Assembly (NCBI RefSeq): GCF_003201605.1 | Contig: NZ_QJJR01000002.1 | Coordinates: 31,804 to 95,803 of the forward strand | Source of the DNA: Streptohalobacillus salinus | GTDB taxonomy: Bacteria; Bacillota; Bacilli; Bacillales; Amphibacillaceae | Reading direction: 5' to 3' | Length of the DNA stretch: 64,000 nt | Shown: positions 20,301-27,850 of the stretch, in pieces | How positions within the stretch are numbered: position 1 is the first letter of the stretch | How the letters are laid out: each line of letters opens with the position of its first letter | The notes under the pieces: generated by a model | What the model was told of the DNA's origin: nothing | Seen by the model: only the letters and a program-made list of their open reading frames with translations | The model's database searches: none | Translations under genes and position numbers: made by a program

Positions 20301-22769
20301 CCCTTTAGGTTTCCCCATAGGATAAGCTCGGTGTTCACAAGAGGATGGTTGCTCTTGGCTCGTGCAACGTTAATTGCAGTCCTTGCATTCCGAATGATAA
20401 ACCACGCATGCGCTTAGGCGCACGCTTGCAGGCGCACAAATTTTAGTGCTCTTCCGCCAGGCGTTGTTTATAGTGATAGGTAACAGACATCTTCGACATG
20501 ACTCGGTCAGAACTGTTTTCCCCCACTTCACACCGTGCATGAGACTTTCGAACTCACACGGCGTTCCATCAATATCATGGTGCCTTAAGCCGTTATAAAC
20601 AGTCACCTCAAAAGGCCAACGATTTATAATTAAATTGATATTGACTATGCCCCTTCGCCTTCCAATCGTTTATTTCCTCTTCCTAATTTCAAGTTACCTA
20701 TTATATAGGAATACAACCGGCGATTGGTCAAACACTACTACGGGCTGCTGCCACTCGAATAAGATGATCATTTCCTATCACCGAGAGTTATTGAGGTTAC
20801 ATCCCTCTTCACACACTCCTTCGAGCTTCCTCTGTTCCTCTAACGATTATCCTTTTCATATGTCCTTAGCTCCCCTCTATAGTCCGTCAAGAACTTCATT
20901 GACCGTTGTTGGTGGTCAATAAAGCAAATAACCCATAACGGTTAAATATCGCTCTTCTCATCCAGAAAAGTCGAGCCATTCTTGAAAAATTCATGAGCTA
21001 TACATTCTTTTGAATGCAGTTTGGTTACGAACTGTACAAACAAGGGTTCCCTTTCAGTAAACATAGACATTTTTTGGACTCCCGCATACTTTACCCATCA
21101 TACCTAGATGAGTGTTTTTGCGACTTCAGCGAGCTTCAGACCTGTCGTTGATGTACAACTACACGCCTGTCGCAGTCTTAGAGCATCTGATAGCCAACAT
21201 TCTATCAGGAGTGGTTCTTCTCCACTCATGTCATCATTAGAAGTTATGTTTCTCATTAGAATAAACACTATAAATGCAATTACATTGAGAAATACTCTAG
21301 TTTTTATCTTGTATTTCGACAAGGATTGGACTAGAAACAGAGCACACCAGGATTACCAAACATAATACCAACCTTTTCACGGATTTGGTTAATAAAGATC
21401 GCTGTGGTATGCGATTTGCTAATAGCTCCAGATAACTTACGCAGGGCTTGCGACATCAAACGGGCTTGAAGACCGACGTGTGCATCCCCCATTTCACCTT
21501 CTATTTCTGCTTTAGGTACCAGTGCAGCTACAGAGTCAATAACAATAATATCAACAGCGTTACTTCTTACAAGTGCTTCTGCAATTTCAAGCGCTTGTTC
21601 ACCTGTATCTGGTTGCGATAGTAGTAAGTTATCGGTGTCTACACCTAAATTTTTTGCATATACTGGATCTAGCGTTAGCGATAGGTAATCAACCACCATA
21701 AGGATTAAGTTATGGCTTGATTTTCCCCCGCTTCACACCGTACGTGCGACTTTCACCGCATACGGCGTTCCATCAATTCATTTAATCGGTAGCACATGTA
21801 AGTTATCTATTACAATAAATGCAACACGCTAAAAAAATCATGTGCCCCATTGACCAAACTTCTTTGACTATGCCCCTTCACTCCACAAGAATTAATTTGC
21901 TTCTTCGCTACTACGGGCTGCAGCCCCCTAAATTCAACAGCCATTTCCTGCTGTTTCGTGACATCTACCAGTAAATGTATTGCCATTCACGTTTAGGGTT
22001 CTCTTGTTCCTCATAACATATCCTTCAGCTGTTTCCTTAGATGCCTACTCTAACCCGTTGGCCAGGTAATAAGTCTTAACGGTTGTTCTACTTATTACAC
22101 CACTAACACATGTTAATCATCAATTCATTAGCACGAGATCAATTGATGGACCAAAACTTACCTTCACTTCGATAAGTCGACGCTTAACGAGCCTTTCATT
22201 CGTAGATTCACTCTAATGCCAAAGCATTTATTCATCATAGAAACATTATCGGACCCCCAATGTGATCTCTAACCACTTCTCAGGTCTGATTTCCATTGTC
22301 CTCACCGAGCTTCGCACCACTATCTTTTACTAGATAGTCGCACGTCGGGGTTTTAGGGTAAGAATGACAACCTCACTCTTAAGCAGTCTTTCACTGCTTG
22401 TTCTGTTATGAAGTTAAGGATGAATAATCCTCTCTAACTTTGTGGTGCATTACTGCAACTTTTCAGTTAGAAACAAGACACACCATGCTCAGCGTCAATA
22501 AATGCCGCAGTTCCACCGTTTTTCTGTGCAGCTGCGATGGCATGTAATGAAACGGTTGTTTTACCTGATGATTCAGGTCCATAAATTTCAACAACACGTC
22601 CACGTGGATAACCACCGACACCTAACGCGATGTCTAATGCTAAAGAACCGGTTGAAACGGTTGCGATTTTTTGATTCGCTCGCTCACCTAGTTTCATGAT
22701 TGAGCCCTTACCAAATTGCTTTTCAATTGTTTTTAAAGCCATATCAAGGGCCTTTTTACGATCACTCAC
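17314..22769 (-). CDS. recA: RecA recombinase, split into four exons by three group II introns
   Basis: Exons on the minus strand are 22769-22484 (286 nt), 21674-21348 (327 nt), 20469-20438 (32 nt) and 17721-17314 (408 nt). Joined, they give 1053 nt, an intact 350-codon frame. Start is GTG with AAAGGAGG upstream. Walker [10 protein letters not shown], the catalytic glutamate in IDAEHALD, Walker [16 protein letters not shown], loops L1/L2 ([34 protein letters not shown]) and the C-terminal domain are all present after joining. Intron 1 interrupts codon 96 (phase 1), intron 2 codon 205 (phase 1), intron 3 lies between Phe215 and Tyr216. Without splicing, translation stops four codons past exon 1. 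RecA drives homologous recombination and LexA self-cleavage; its own promoter has a LexA-like box. I rate it a functional, splicing-dependent gene. Confidence 0.95.
17722..20437 (-). mobile_element. Group II intron 3 in recA (2716 nt, with ORF)
   Basis: On the minus strand the intron starts GTGCG (20437) straight after codon TTT and ends ...CCTATCCTAC (17722) before TAC, matching the GUGYG...AY group II boundary rule. A domain V hairpin lies at about 17783-17817: AGCCAAATAC and GTACGTTTGGTT arms, GAAA-containing loop, AGC triad. About 730 nt precede the ORF, enough for domains I-III, and the ORF sits in domain IV. Its domain V differs from those of introns 1 and 2, so it belongs to another lineage, though all three end in CCTATC..CTA. 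Insertion is at the end of the L2 loop coding sequence. Confidence 0.92.
18103..19707 (-). CDS. Intron-encoded maturase with a degenerate reverse-transcriptase domain
   Basis: The start is probably the ATG at 19707 (534 aa), where [10 protein letters not shown] matches the usual start of such proteins; the frame is open to 19791. The RT0-RT3 region is recognisable ([41 protein letters not shown]), but key residues are lost. The YADD catalytic box reads YKER (within [12 protein letters not shown]), the PQGGxxSP box reads [11 protein letters not shown], and the FFDNI motif reads FNENI. The maturase (X) domain is well kept ([28 protein letters not shown] and [16 protein letters not shown]). No HNH endonuclease cysteine/histidine cluster follows. 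I infer a splicing factor that can no longer reverse transcribe, so the intron is likely immobile. Confidence 0.9.
   Translation of the reverse strand: MQNPATVLGIIESKASDATYLFDRLYRNFYNIEFYKKAHAKLSRKTKQIKAETDGQTINDFNPDDIQKLIKAMKNESYQPMPVHRQAVKTSKVQQLEAAVTGDQLVQTILVSILGTLYEPNFSDHSHGYRTDRSYHTALLDVKKNSLGVTWWIKGDIEIFNENINRQILVGILKQRIRDEKFLRLIWKFLKAGYLSDDALSKTHPKQSQEQTLGHILANVYLNECDCFMKQTVTAFHASMSKGSGPNDNGRRTDDFDQKKGVHQSLSKKERQLLNTESNVLMTQKERLVAWDRLDPGYKRVNYVRYKERFLIGVIGSKEDAVRIKRSLLTFLSDQLNLGLDEAGPIVAHHKKPITFLDYDIIVSPSNESISKIDHTETSEPTNARRHSGEIKLSIPYQHLKAFMVNNGYVNIQNDGTWKEIHRSKLVNHEPLEIIRKSNAEFRDFYHYYKLAYNVREKLISIHWLFQKSVTKTLAAKYKTKVSKLRYMETEINGEKHKKFYQHGKWGIMYQNKQGEASFLPLLEQSEIQVVKHL
20438..20469 (-). 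other. recA: 32-nt recA micro-exon (exon 3)
   Basis: Between two group II introns lies the 32-nt stretch beginning AAACAACGCC and ending CTAAAATTT (minus strand). With the G that ends exon 2 it encodes [11 protein letters not shown], exactly the RecA residues missing between GNP and YSS in the flanking exons. Its left border follows an intron end (CACTAT) and its right border precedes GTGCG. It codes for the end of DNA-binding loop L2 and the helix after it. Confidence 0.95.
20470..21347 (-). mobile_element. Group II intron 2 in recA (878 nt, no ORF)
   Basis: It starts GTGTGCTCTG (21347) after ...AATCCTG and ends CCTATCACTAT (20470). Domain V is at about 20529-20566 (GCCGTGTGAG arm, GAAA loop, CTCATGCACGGT arm with a 2-nt bulge), followed by a domain VI stretch. 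Small open frames inside have no ribosome sites or family resemblance. It shares with intron 1 a 16-base block (20641-20656), a 14-base block (20735-20748) and both termini, so the two are related. Its domain V tip is one base longer than that of intron 1. No IEP is encoded, so splicing probably needs a maturase in trans. Confidence 0.9.
21675..22483 (-). mobile_element. Group II intron 1 in recA (809 nt, no ORF)
   Basis: It starts GTGTGTCTTG (22483) after GAGCATG and ends CCTATCGCTAA (21675) before CGCTAGATCC; removal restores CAT-GCG-CTA (His-Ala-Leu). The last base is A rather than the usual pyrimidine, but the boundary is forced by the reading frame and by alignment with intron 2. Domain V is at about 21734-21770 (GCCGTATGCG arm, GTGAAAGT tip, CGCACGTACGGT arm). 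Helix differences from intron 2 are compensated on both strands, as expected for a selected RNA. It contains no ORF. Matching blocks with intron 2 lie at 21864-21879 and 21908-21921. Confidence 0.9.
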
Positions 22770-22801
22770 ATATATTCCTCCTTTATTTAAAAACTAGCTT
22801 A

Positions 22802-22851
22802 ATCATAACGTTTTTCTGGCAAATACACAAGCAAAAAGCGAATAAACGTTC
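22802..22851 (-). promoter_or_regulatory. recA promoter with LexA-like box
   Basis: On the minus strand TTGTGT (22825-22830) and TATGAT (22802-22807) are spaced by 17 bases. Upstream, GAACGTTTATTC (22840-22851) matches the LexA consensus GAAC-N4-GTTC with one mismatch and is nearly the same core as the operator at 1144-1155. This supports SOS control of recA. Confidence 0.7.
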
Positions 22852-22867
22852 TTGTTAAAACAACAAA

Positions 22868-22905
22868 AAAGATAAGCAATTTTTGTTGTTCAATTGCTTA
22901 TCTTT
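22868..22905 (-). terminator. cinA terminator
   Basis: AAAGATAAGCAAT (minus strand 22905-22893) pairs with ATTGCTTATCTTT (22880-22868) and continues into TTT. It separates the rodZ-pgsA-cinA unit from recA. Confidence 0.9.
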
Positions 22906-22917
22906 CTATATATTTAA

Positions 22918-24171
22918 CTATTTCATTGACGATAAAAGATAATAAAGTTGTTCTAACCCTTTTTTAACGGAACGTGTTCGGTTCATTTCACGGTTATTAA
23001 CGAATTGATATTTTTCGACAGCATAGTGTTCATCATCTTGATAGATCCCGATATAAACCGTTCCTGCTTCATGGCCATCAAATCGGCCGGGGCCAGCAAC
23101 TCCGGTAAAACTAATACCAATATCGCTATTGAACTTTTCTTTGATTCGCTTTGCCATTTGGTAACAACACGCGTGACTCACCGGTCCATCACTCGCTATA
23201 ACTGATGTGGGTACCTCTAATACACCTGTTTTGATCTCATTTTGATAGGTGACAATGCTCCCCTTAAATACTTGACTTGCACCAGGTACTGAGACTAACC
23301 AATCGCTAAAGCGCCCACCTGTTAGACTTTCTGCGGCACTTAGCGTTAAACCCTTCATTTCTAACAGCTTAACAACTGCAGAAGCAATTGAATCGCCGTC
23401 CTCACCGTATAAAAAATCACCTACTCGTTCAATCAGTTGCAATTCGACATCTTTGATTAGTCGTTCCGCTTGATCGATTGTGCTGGCTTTAGCCGTTAAT
23501 CTCAATGCGACTTCTCCGTCTGATGCAAGGGGTGCAATCGTCGGGTTCGTTTGTCGGTCAATAATCTCTTTAACTTCCATTTCTAATTGCGACTCACCAA
23601 TACCAATAAACCGTAACATTTTTGAACGAATCACGTCATCAATATCATACGTCTCACGAATAAAAGGCAAGACCGTCTCTTTCATCATCATCTTCATCTC
23701 ATTTGGTACACCAGGCATAATAAAGAAAAACTTTTCTTGCCAAGGAATAATCATTCCTGGGGCAGTACCAACTCCGTTATTTATCAAGGTTGAGCCTTCA
23801 ATGACTTGCGCTTGTTTTTTATTGTTTTCAGACATTGATCGTTGTCTTGCTGTAAAAAAAGCAGCCAATTGCTTCATTGCCTCTTCACTTTTAATAAGGG
23901 GACGCCCAACAAACTCAGCCATCATTTCTCGAGTAATATCATCATCCGTTGGTCCTAATCCACCTGTGATAAAAATCAAGTCGGCGCGAGCAGCGCTTAA
24001 TGTTAATGCTTCTTGTATCCGACCCGGATTATCACCGACGACTTGATGATAATAGACACTAATGCCACGTGTTGCTAATTTCTCCGAAATCCATTGGGCA
24101 TTTGTATTTGCAATTTGACCCAATAATAATTCTGTACCGATACCAATAACTTCAGCTTTTAATTCTCGCAT
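22918..24171 (-). CDS. cinA: CinA, competence/damage-inducible protein
   Basis: This 417-aa protein has the N-terminal MoCF-like domain (EVIGIGTELLLGQIANTNAQWIS, then ITGGLGPTDDDITRE) and the C-terminal CinA/PncC amidase-like domain (LSAAESLTGGRFSDWL, GISFTGVAGPGRFDG). The C-terminal half is linked to nicotinamide mononucleotide deamidation in relatives. Its ATG overlaps the pgsA stop (TAATG), so translation is coupled. In B. subtilis it is co-expressed with recA; here a terminator and a separate recA promoter lie between them. Confidence 0.96.
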   Translation of the reverse strand: MRELKAEVIGIGTELLLGQIANTNAQWISEKLATRGISVYYHQVVGDNPGRIQEALTLSAARADLIFITGGLGPTDDDITREMMAEFVGRPLIKSEEAMKQLAAFFTARQRSMSENNKKQAQVIEGSTLINNGVGTAPGMIIPWQEKFFFIMPGVPNEMKMMMKETVLPFIRETYDIDDVIRSKMLRFIGIGESQLEMEVKEIIDRQTNPTIAPLASDGEVALRLTAKASTIDQAERLIKDVELQLIERVGDFLYGEDGDSIASAVVKLLEMKGLTLSAAESLTGGRFSDWLVSVPGASQVFKGSIVTYQNEIKTGVLEVPTSVIASDGPVSHACCYQMAKRIKEKFNSDIGISFTGVAGPGRFDGHEAGTVYIGIYQDDEHYAVEKYQFVNNREMNRTRSVKKGLEQLYYLLSSMK

Positions 24172-24749
24172 TAACTAGACTCCTTCATGACATGCCAATT
24201 CTTTATGAAATACTCAACACCTGAAACTACCGTTAGGATAAGGGCAATATAAAGTAAAATCATACCCGCAGGTACATTTAAATAAACAAAAGGATAATCA
24301 TGCAGTAAGAGCACGGCGACGGAAACGAGTTGAAATGTTGTTTTCCATTTTCCCATTTGACTTGCTGCTAATACTAACCCTTCGCCAGCTGCAACCAATC
24401 GAAGCCCAGTGACGGCAAATTCTCTGGATAAAATAATAATCACAATCCACGCAGGCACCATCTCTAATTCAATTAATAAGATAAAAGCAGCCGCAACTAA
24501 TAACTTATCGGCCATCGGGTCTAAAAACTTACCAAGGTTTGTGACTAAATGATGCTTTCGTGCATAATAACCATCAACCCAGTCTGTTCCTGAAGCGAAA
24601 ATAAAGATAAGTGCTGCAACAAGATGGGTGACGGGAAGAAATGCCTCACCAAATTCAATCGTTCCCCACTCAAAGGGTACAGATAACACAATAATAAAAA
24701 TTGGGATAAGAAAAATTCGTGATAACGTGATACGATTTGGAATGTTCAT
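24171..24749 (-). CDS. pgsA: CDP-diacylglycerol-glycerol-3-phosphate 3-phosphatidyltransferase
   Basis: This 192-aa membrane enzyme makes phosphatidylglycerophosphate, the precursor of phosphatidylglycerol. The CDP-alcohol phosphotransferase motif D-x2-DG-x2-AR-x8-G-x3-D-x3-D is visible as DWVDGYYAR followed by GKFLDPMADKLL (about residues 56-82). Several hydrophobic helices follow. The CDP-diacylglycerol substrate comes from CdsA, encoded at 57211-57996. It sits between rodZ and cinA, the common Bacillus order. Confidence 0.96.
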   Translation of the reverse strand: MNIPNRITLSRIFLIPIFIIVLSVPFEWGTIEFGEAFLPVTHLVAALIFIFASGTDWVDGYYARKHHLVTNLGKFLDPMADKLLVAAAFILLIELEMVPAWIVIIILSREFAVTGLRLVAAGEGLVLAASQMGKWKTTFQLVSVAVLLLHDYPFVYLNVPAGMILLYIALILTVVSGVEYFIKNWHVMKESS

Positions 24750-24790
24750 TGATTAACCTCTTTCTATCTTCTTAGAATGTATTAATAAGA

Positions 24791-24815
24791 GAACCCTTCT
24801 CTAGGAGAAGGGTTC
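24791..24815 (-). terminator. Hairpin after rodZ
   Basis: GAACCCTTCTC (24805-24815 in minus reading) pairs perfectly with GAGAAGGGTTC (24791-24801) around a 3-base loop. The following minus-strand bases (TCTTATTAA) are only moderately U-rich, so some readthrough into pgsA is likely. Confidence 0.7.
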
Positions 24816-24819
24816 AGAT

Positions 24820-25734
24820 CTATTCTTCTACCATGTCAATGGCGTCATTAATATAAACCCACAATTCTTGAACGTCGGTTGCACCAATCTCTTCTGATAA
24901 TTCAATCGCTTGATCATTTACAGAAATAGAAATCGACGCTGGTTCACCAAACCGAACATAAACATAATCATAAGCTGAAATATCGACAGTGATTGGCTGA
25001 TTTGAAGCATTCAAAGTTTGGTAGACCTGACGCTCTCCACTTGGATCTTCAACTTCTAACCAGTTTTGACCGGTAGTTTCAAACTGTAATTCGATTGTTT
25101 CTTCAGAAGTCTGGTAATGATAAATCGATTCATCATTTGAATAGCTCACTTGAGAAATGGTCGGTGCATCTGATTCTTCTTCTGGTTCTTCAGGTGCTTC
25201 CTCCGGTTCTTCTTCGGGTGTGTCATTTTCATTTTCGTCTGGGGTATCTGGTTCGTCTGTATCTGTTGCTGGAATCGAAATTTCTTCATTGGCATTATCA
25301 GATACATCGTTCGCATCATTAGCCGCTTGATCATCCTCGGACATGTTACTCGTATAATACCAAACACCATAACCAACCAGTAACACAAGTAAAATCACAA
25401 AAATCGTCGGTAACAGCATTTGAAACGGCGATTTTTCTTTTGGTTTGCTTGAAGCCTTTGACCGACGTAACTGGGTGAAATCTCGTGATTCACTGGCTTC
25501 TGTCAATGGTAATTCACTTTTATGTTCAACCATTAAGGCATCAACGTCAAGTTCAACAATATGCGCATATTCTTTAATAAAAGCACGCACATAGAAATTA
25601 CCGGGAATCAGTGAAAAATCATTACGTTCAATTGCTTCTAAATGACGCGCTTGAATTTTCGTTCGTCCTTGTATTTCTTCGATTGACAATCCTTTTTCAA
25701 GTCTTGCCTCTTTTAATCGTTCTCCGATAAGCAT
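24820..25734 (-). CDS. rodZ: RodZ (YmfM) cell-shape protein
   Basis: This 304-aa protein has the RodZ layout: an N-terminal cytoplasmic helix-turn-helix (IGERLKEARLEKGLSIEEIQ, then IKEYAHIVELD), one membrane helix (LLPTIFVILLVLLVGYGVWYY around residues 107-127), a long Asp/Glu/Pro-rich linker, and a C-terminal extracellular DUF4115 beta domain ending near residue 300. RodZ links MreB filaments to the elongasome. The acidic linker and overall acidic composition fit a salt-tolerant organism. Confidence 0.93.
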   Translation of the reverse strand: MLIGERLKEARLEKGLSIEEIQGRTKIQARHLEAIERNDFSLIPGNFYVRAFIKEYAHIVELDVDALMVEHKSELPLTEASESRDFTQLRRSKASSKPKEKSPFQMLLPTIFVILLVLLVGYGVWYYTSNMSEDDQAANDANDVSDNANEEISIPATDTDEPDTPDENENDTPEEEPEEAPEEPEEESDAPTISQVSYSNDESIYHYQTSEETIELQFETTGQNWLEVEDPSGERQVYQTLNASNQPITVDISAYDYVYVRFGEPASISISVNDQAIELSEEIGATDVQELWVYINDAIDMVEE

Positions 25735-25839
25735 TTTCCCACCACCAATTCAGATAATCCGTACATAAGTGACACATTAACTCTATAATATATGATTTTC
25801 AACATTTATTAAAGGGTAATTATTCATGAGACAAGAAAA

Positions 25840-26556
25840 TTAATGCATCCACCCTCCGGTTACATGCATTACTTGGCCCGTTATGTAACTAGACTGCTCT
25901 GACAACAAAAAAGTTACAAGGTGACTGATATCTTCCGCCTTCCCTAAGCGCCCTAATGGTATAGAGCTTTTAAGCGTTTGACGCTCTTCATCAGAGAATT
26001 GTTGGTTCATCTGTGTATCAATAAAGCCGGGTGCTATCCCATTGACGAGCACACCACTAGGGGCAACTTCTTTTGCTAACGCTTTAACAAAACTGTTCTG
26101 TGCGCCCTTTACTGACGAATAGACGACTTCATGGCTCGCTCCAACTTCTCCCCAAACGGATGAAAGCACAAGAAGATGGCCGAATTGTTTTTTTATCATC
26201 GCCGGTAAAAATGCTTGACTTATGTGCCATGTCGCCTGAACATGGACCTTTAATAAAGCATCCATCTCGACAGTTGATGCCTCAGTAAAAAGACTGTCAT
26301 TTGATTGACCTTGTGCAAAAATAATTGCCTCTGGATTAAACTGTACATGTTGAATACAGTGTTCAATGCCCTGAATCGTTGATAAATCAGATTGAATGAT
26401 TTCAAAAACAGCTTCAGCCGGTAGCACCTCTACTAAATCGGCTATTCGTTCATGGTTAGTATGATAATGCAAACTAAACGTATGACCAGCTTCAGCTAGA
26501 TCCTTTACAATTTGTCCACCAATGTCTCCACTCGCGCCTAAAACTAAAATATGCAT
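25840..26556 (-). CDS. ymfI: YmfI, SDR-family EF-P 5-aminopentanone reductase
   Basis: This 238-aa short-chain dehydrogenase/reductase has the nucleotide-binding GASGDIGG at residues 8-15, a catalytic Ser in VLSSVWGEVG, the YxxxK pair in YSSVKGAQ, and the PGFIDT loop. In B. subtilis YmfI reduces the 5-aminopentanone group on the conserved lysine of elongation factor P. The adjoining M16-like genes ymfH and ymfF are tied to the same modification, and the three lie within four bases of each other here, which supports the assignment over a generic FabG-type reductase. Confidence 0.88.
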   Translation of the reverse strand: MHILVLGASGDIGGQIVKDLAEAGHTFSLHYHTNHERIADLVEVLPAEAVFEIIQSDLSTIQGIEHCIQHVQFNPEAIIFAQGQSNDSLFTEASTVEMDALLKVHVQATWHISQAFLPAMIKKQFGHLLVLSSVWGEVGASHEVVYSSVKGAQNSFVKALAKEVAPSGVLVNGIAPGFIDTQMNQQFSDEERQTLKSSIPLGRLGKAEDISHLVTFLLSEQSSYITGQVMHVTGGWMH

Positions 26557-26559
26557 CAG

Positions 26560-27849
26560 TTAATCACGTGTTCCTTTACGAATAGCAAAAGTACTTACGT
26601 TATCATCTTGAATCCATTGATGAAGAAATGTTTCTACATCTGATTTTGTTATACTTTCTAATACCGGTAACAAACTAAAGTAATCGATGCCTAACAGATG
26701 ATATTGACTGATAGCATTCGCGATATCAGAAGCTGCATCCATATCTTCCAACAAACCACCAATCATTTTTTTCTTCATGCGATTAAAGGATTCATCTGTG
26801 AACCGATAGGTTTTAAGTGATGCTAACTGGTTAAGTACCGTTGTCTTAAATTTTTTAACATCCGTTGTTGATCCACCAATTATTGAAAAAGCAAAGGTAG
26901 GTTGACGTTCAGATTCAAATCCAAGTCGGCCATCAATTAAATCGTCATCGTACAGCTCTTGATAAAAGTCACCCGCTTTTGAATAGAAAAAATCAAGTAC
27001 CATTTCACTCATTAATTCCTGTTTAATAAATGCACCAGGATCATCTGTTGGTGTTTCTTTGATACCAACCATACATTTTTCCATCGCTACTGGCATATCA
27101 AGCGAAGCGGACCGCTTATGGACAGTGGCTGGCTCCATAGGGGTTAATCTTTCAATCGCTTCAACAGGGGCGAAAGACTTCGCTGCCTGATTCTCTTCAA
27201 TCAAAGCCATTGCTGCATCCACATCAAAGTTCCCCACTAAAGTAAACACCATATTAGATGGGTGGTAAAAGGTGTGATAACAGGTGTATAAATCATCTTT
27301 GCTAATGTTTTGAATCGCGTCTACCGTTCCGGCAATATCAATCCTTACCGGATGATGCTTATACATTGCTTCAATGATACCGAAAAATGCTCGCCAATCT
27401 GCTTGATCATCATACATTTGAATTTCTTGTGCAATGATACCTTTTTCTTTTTCTACCGAACTTTCCGAAAAATAAGGCGATTGGACAAAGTCTAGAAGGA
27501 TTTTCGTAGCTGGCAAAACATCTTGAGTTGTCGAAAAAAGGTAAGCCGTCTTCGTAAATGATGTAAATGCGTTTGCTGAAGCGCCGAGTGCTGTGAATTC
27601 TTGAAACACATCATGATTTTCTTTTTCAAATAATTTATGTTCTAAAAAGTGGGCAATGCCATCAGGAACCTTTATTGGATTCGTTTCATTTAACGGTACA
27701 AAATGATTATCAATTGAACCGTAATTTGTAGTAAAAACACCATAGGTCTGAGAGAGCTCTTTTTTCGGAACAAGAATAACTTCAAGGCCATTTGTCAAAC
27801 GTTGGCGATATACGGTCTCTTTTATTTGTGTATACTCGGTTCTTTTCAT
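26560..27849 (-). CDS. ymfH: YmfH, M16-family metallopeptidase homologue
   Basis: This 429-aa protein keeps the inverted zinc motif of the M16 (pitrilysin) family, HFLEH near residues 66-70, plus a downstream glutamate in KGIIAQEIQMYDD. It has the two-domain arrangement of the family, with ADLYTCYHTFYHPSN-type sequence in the middle. It sits one base after ymfF; the two are expected to pair, one catalytic and one not. The natural substrate is not established; genetic links are to EF-P modification. Confidence 0.9.
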   Translation of the reverse strand: MKRTEYTQIKETVYRQRLTNGLEVILVPKKELSQTYGVFTTNYGSIDNHFVPLNETNPIKVPDGIAHFLEHKLFEKENHDVFQEFTALGASANAFTSFTKTAYLFSTTQDVLPATKILLDFVQSPYFSESSVEKEKGIIAQEIQMYDDQADWRAFFGIIEAMYKHHPVRIDIAGTVDAIQNISKDDLYTCYHTFYHPSNMVFTLVGNFDVDAAMALIEENQAAKSFAPVEAIERLTPMEPATVHKRSASLDMPVAMEKCMVGIKETPTDDPGAFIKQELMSEMVLDFFYSKAGDFYQELYDDDLIDGRLGFESERQPTFAFSIIGGSTTDVKKFKTTVLNQLASLKTYRFTDESFNRMKKKMIGGLLEDMDAASDIANAISQYHLLGIDYFSLLPVLESITKSDVETFLHQWIQDDNVSTFAIRKGTRD

Positions 27850-27850
27850 G

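Noticed and set aside
17722-21347. A single large intron or a twintron between RecA residues 205 and 216
   Set aside because: A second domain V at 20529-20566 followed by the missing 32-nt coding piece shows two separate introns side by side, not one nested in the other.
20153-22199. Small open frames inside introns 1 and 2 (for example 20635-20922 and 21104-21322)
   Set aside because: They lack ribosome sites and family resemblance, and lie in structured intron RNA.
17314-22769. recA as a pseudogene broken into pieces
   Set aside because: The exons join without loss or gain of a base into a full frame, each gap has group II intron ends and a domain V, and no other recA damage is visible.
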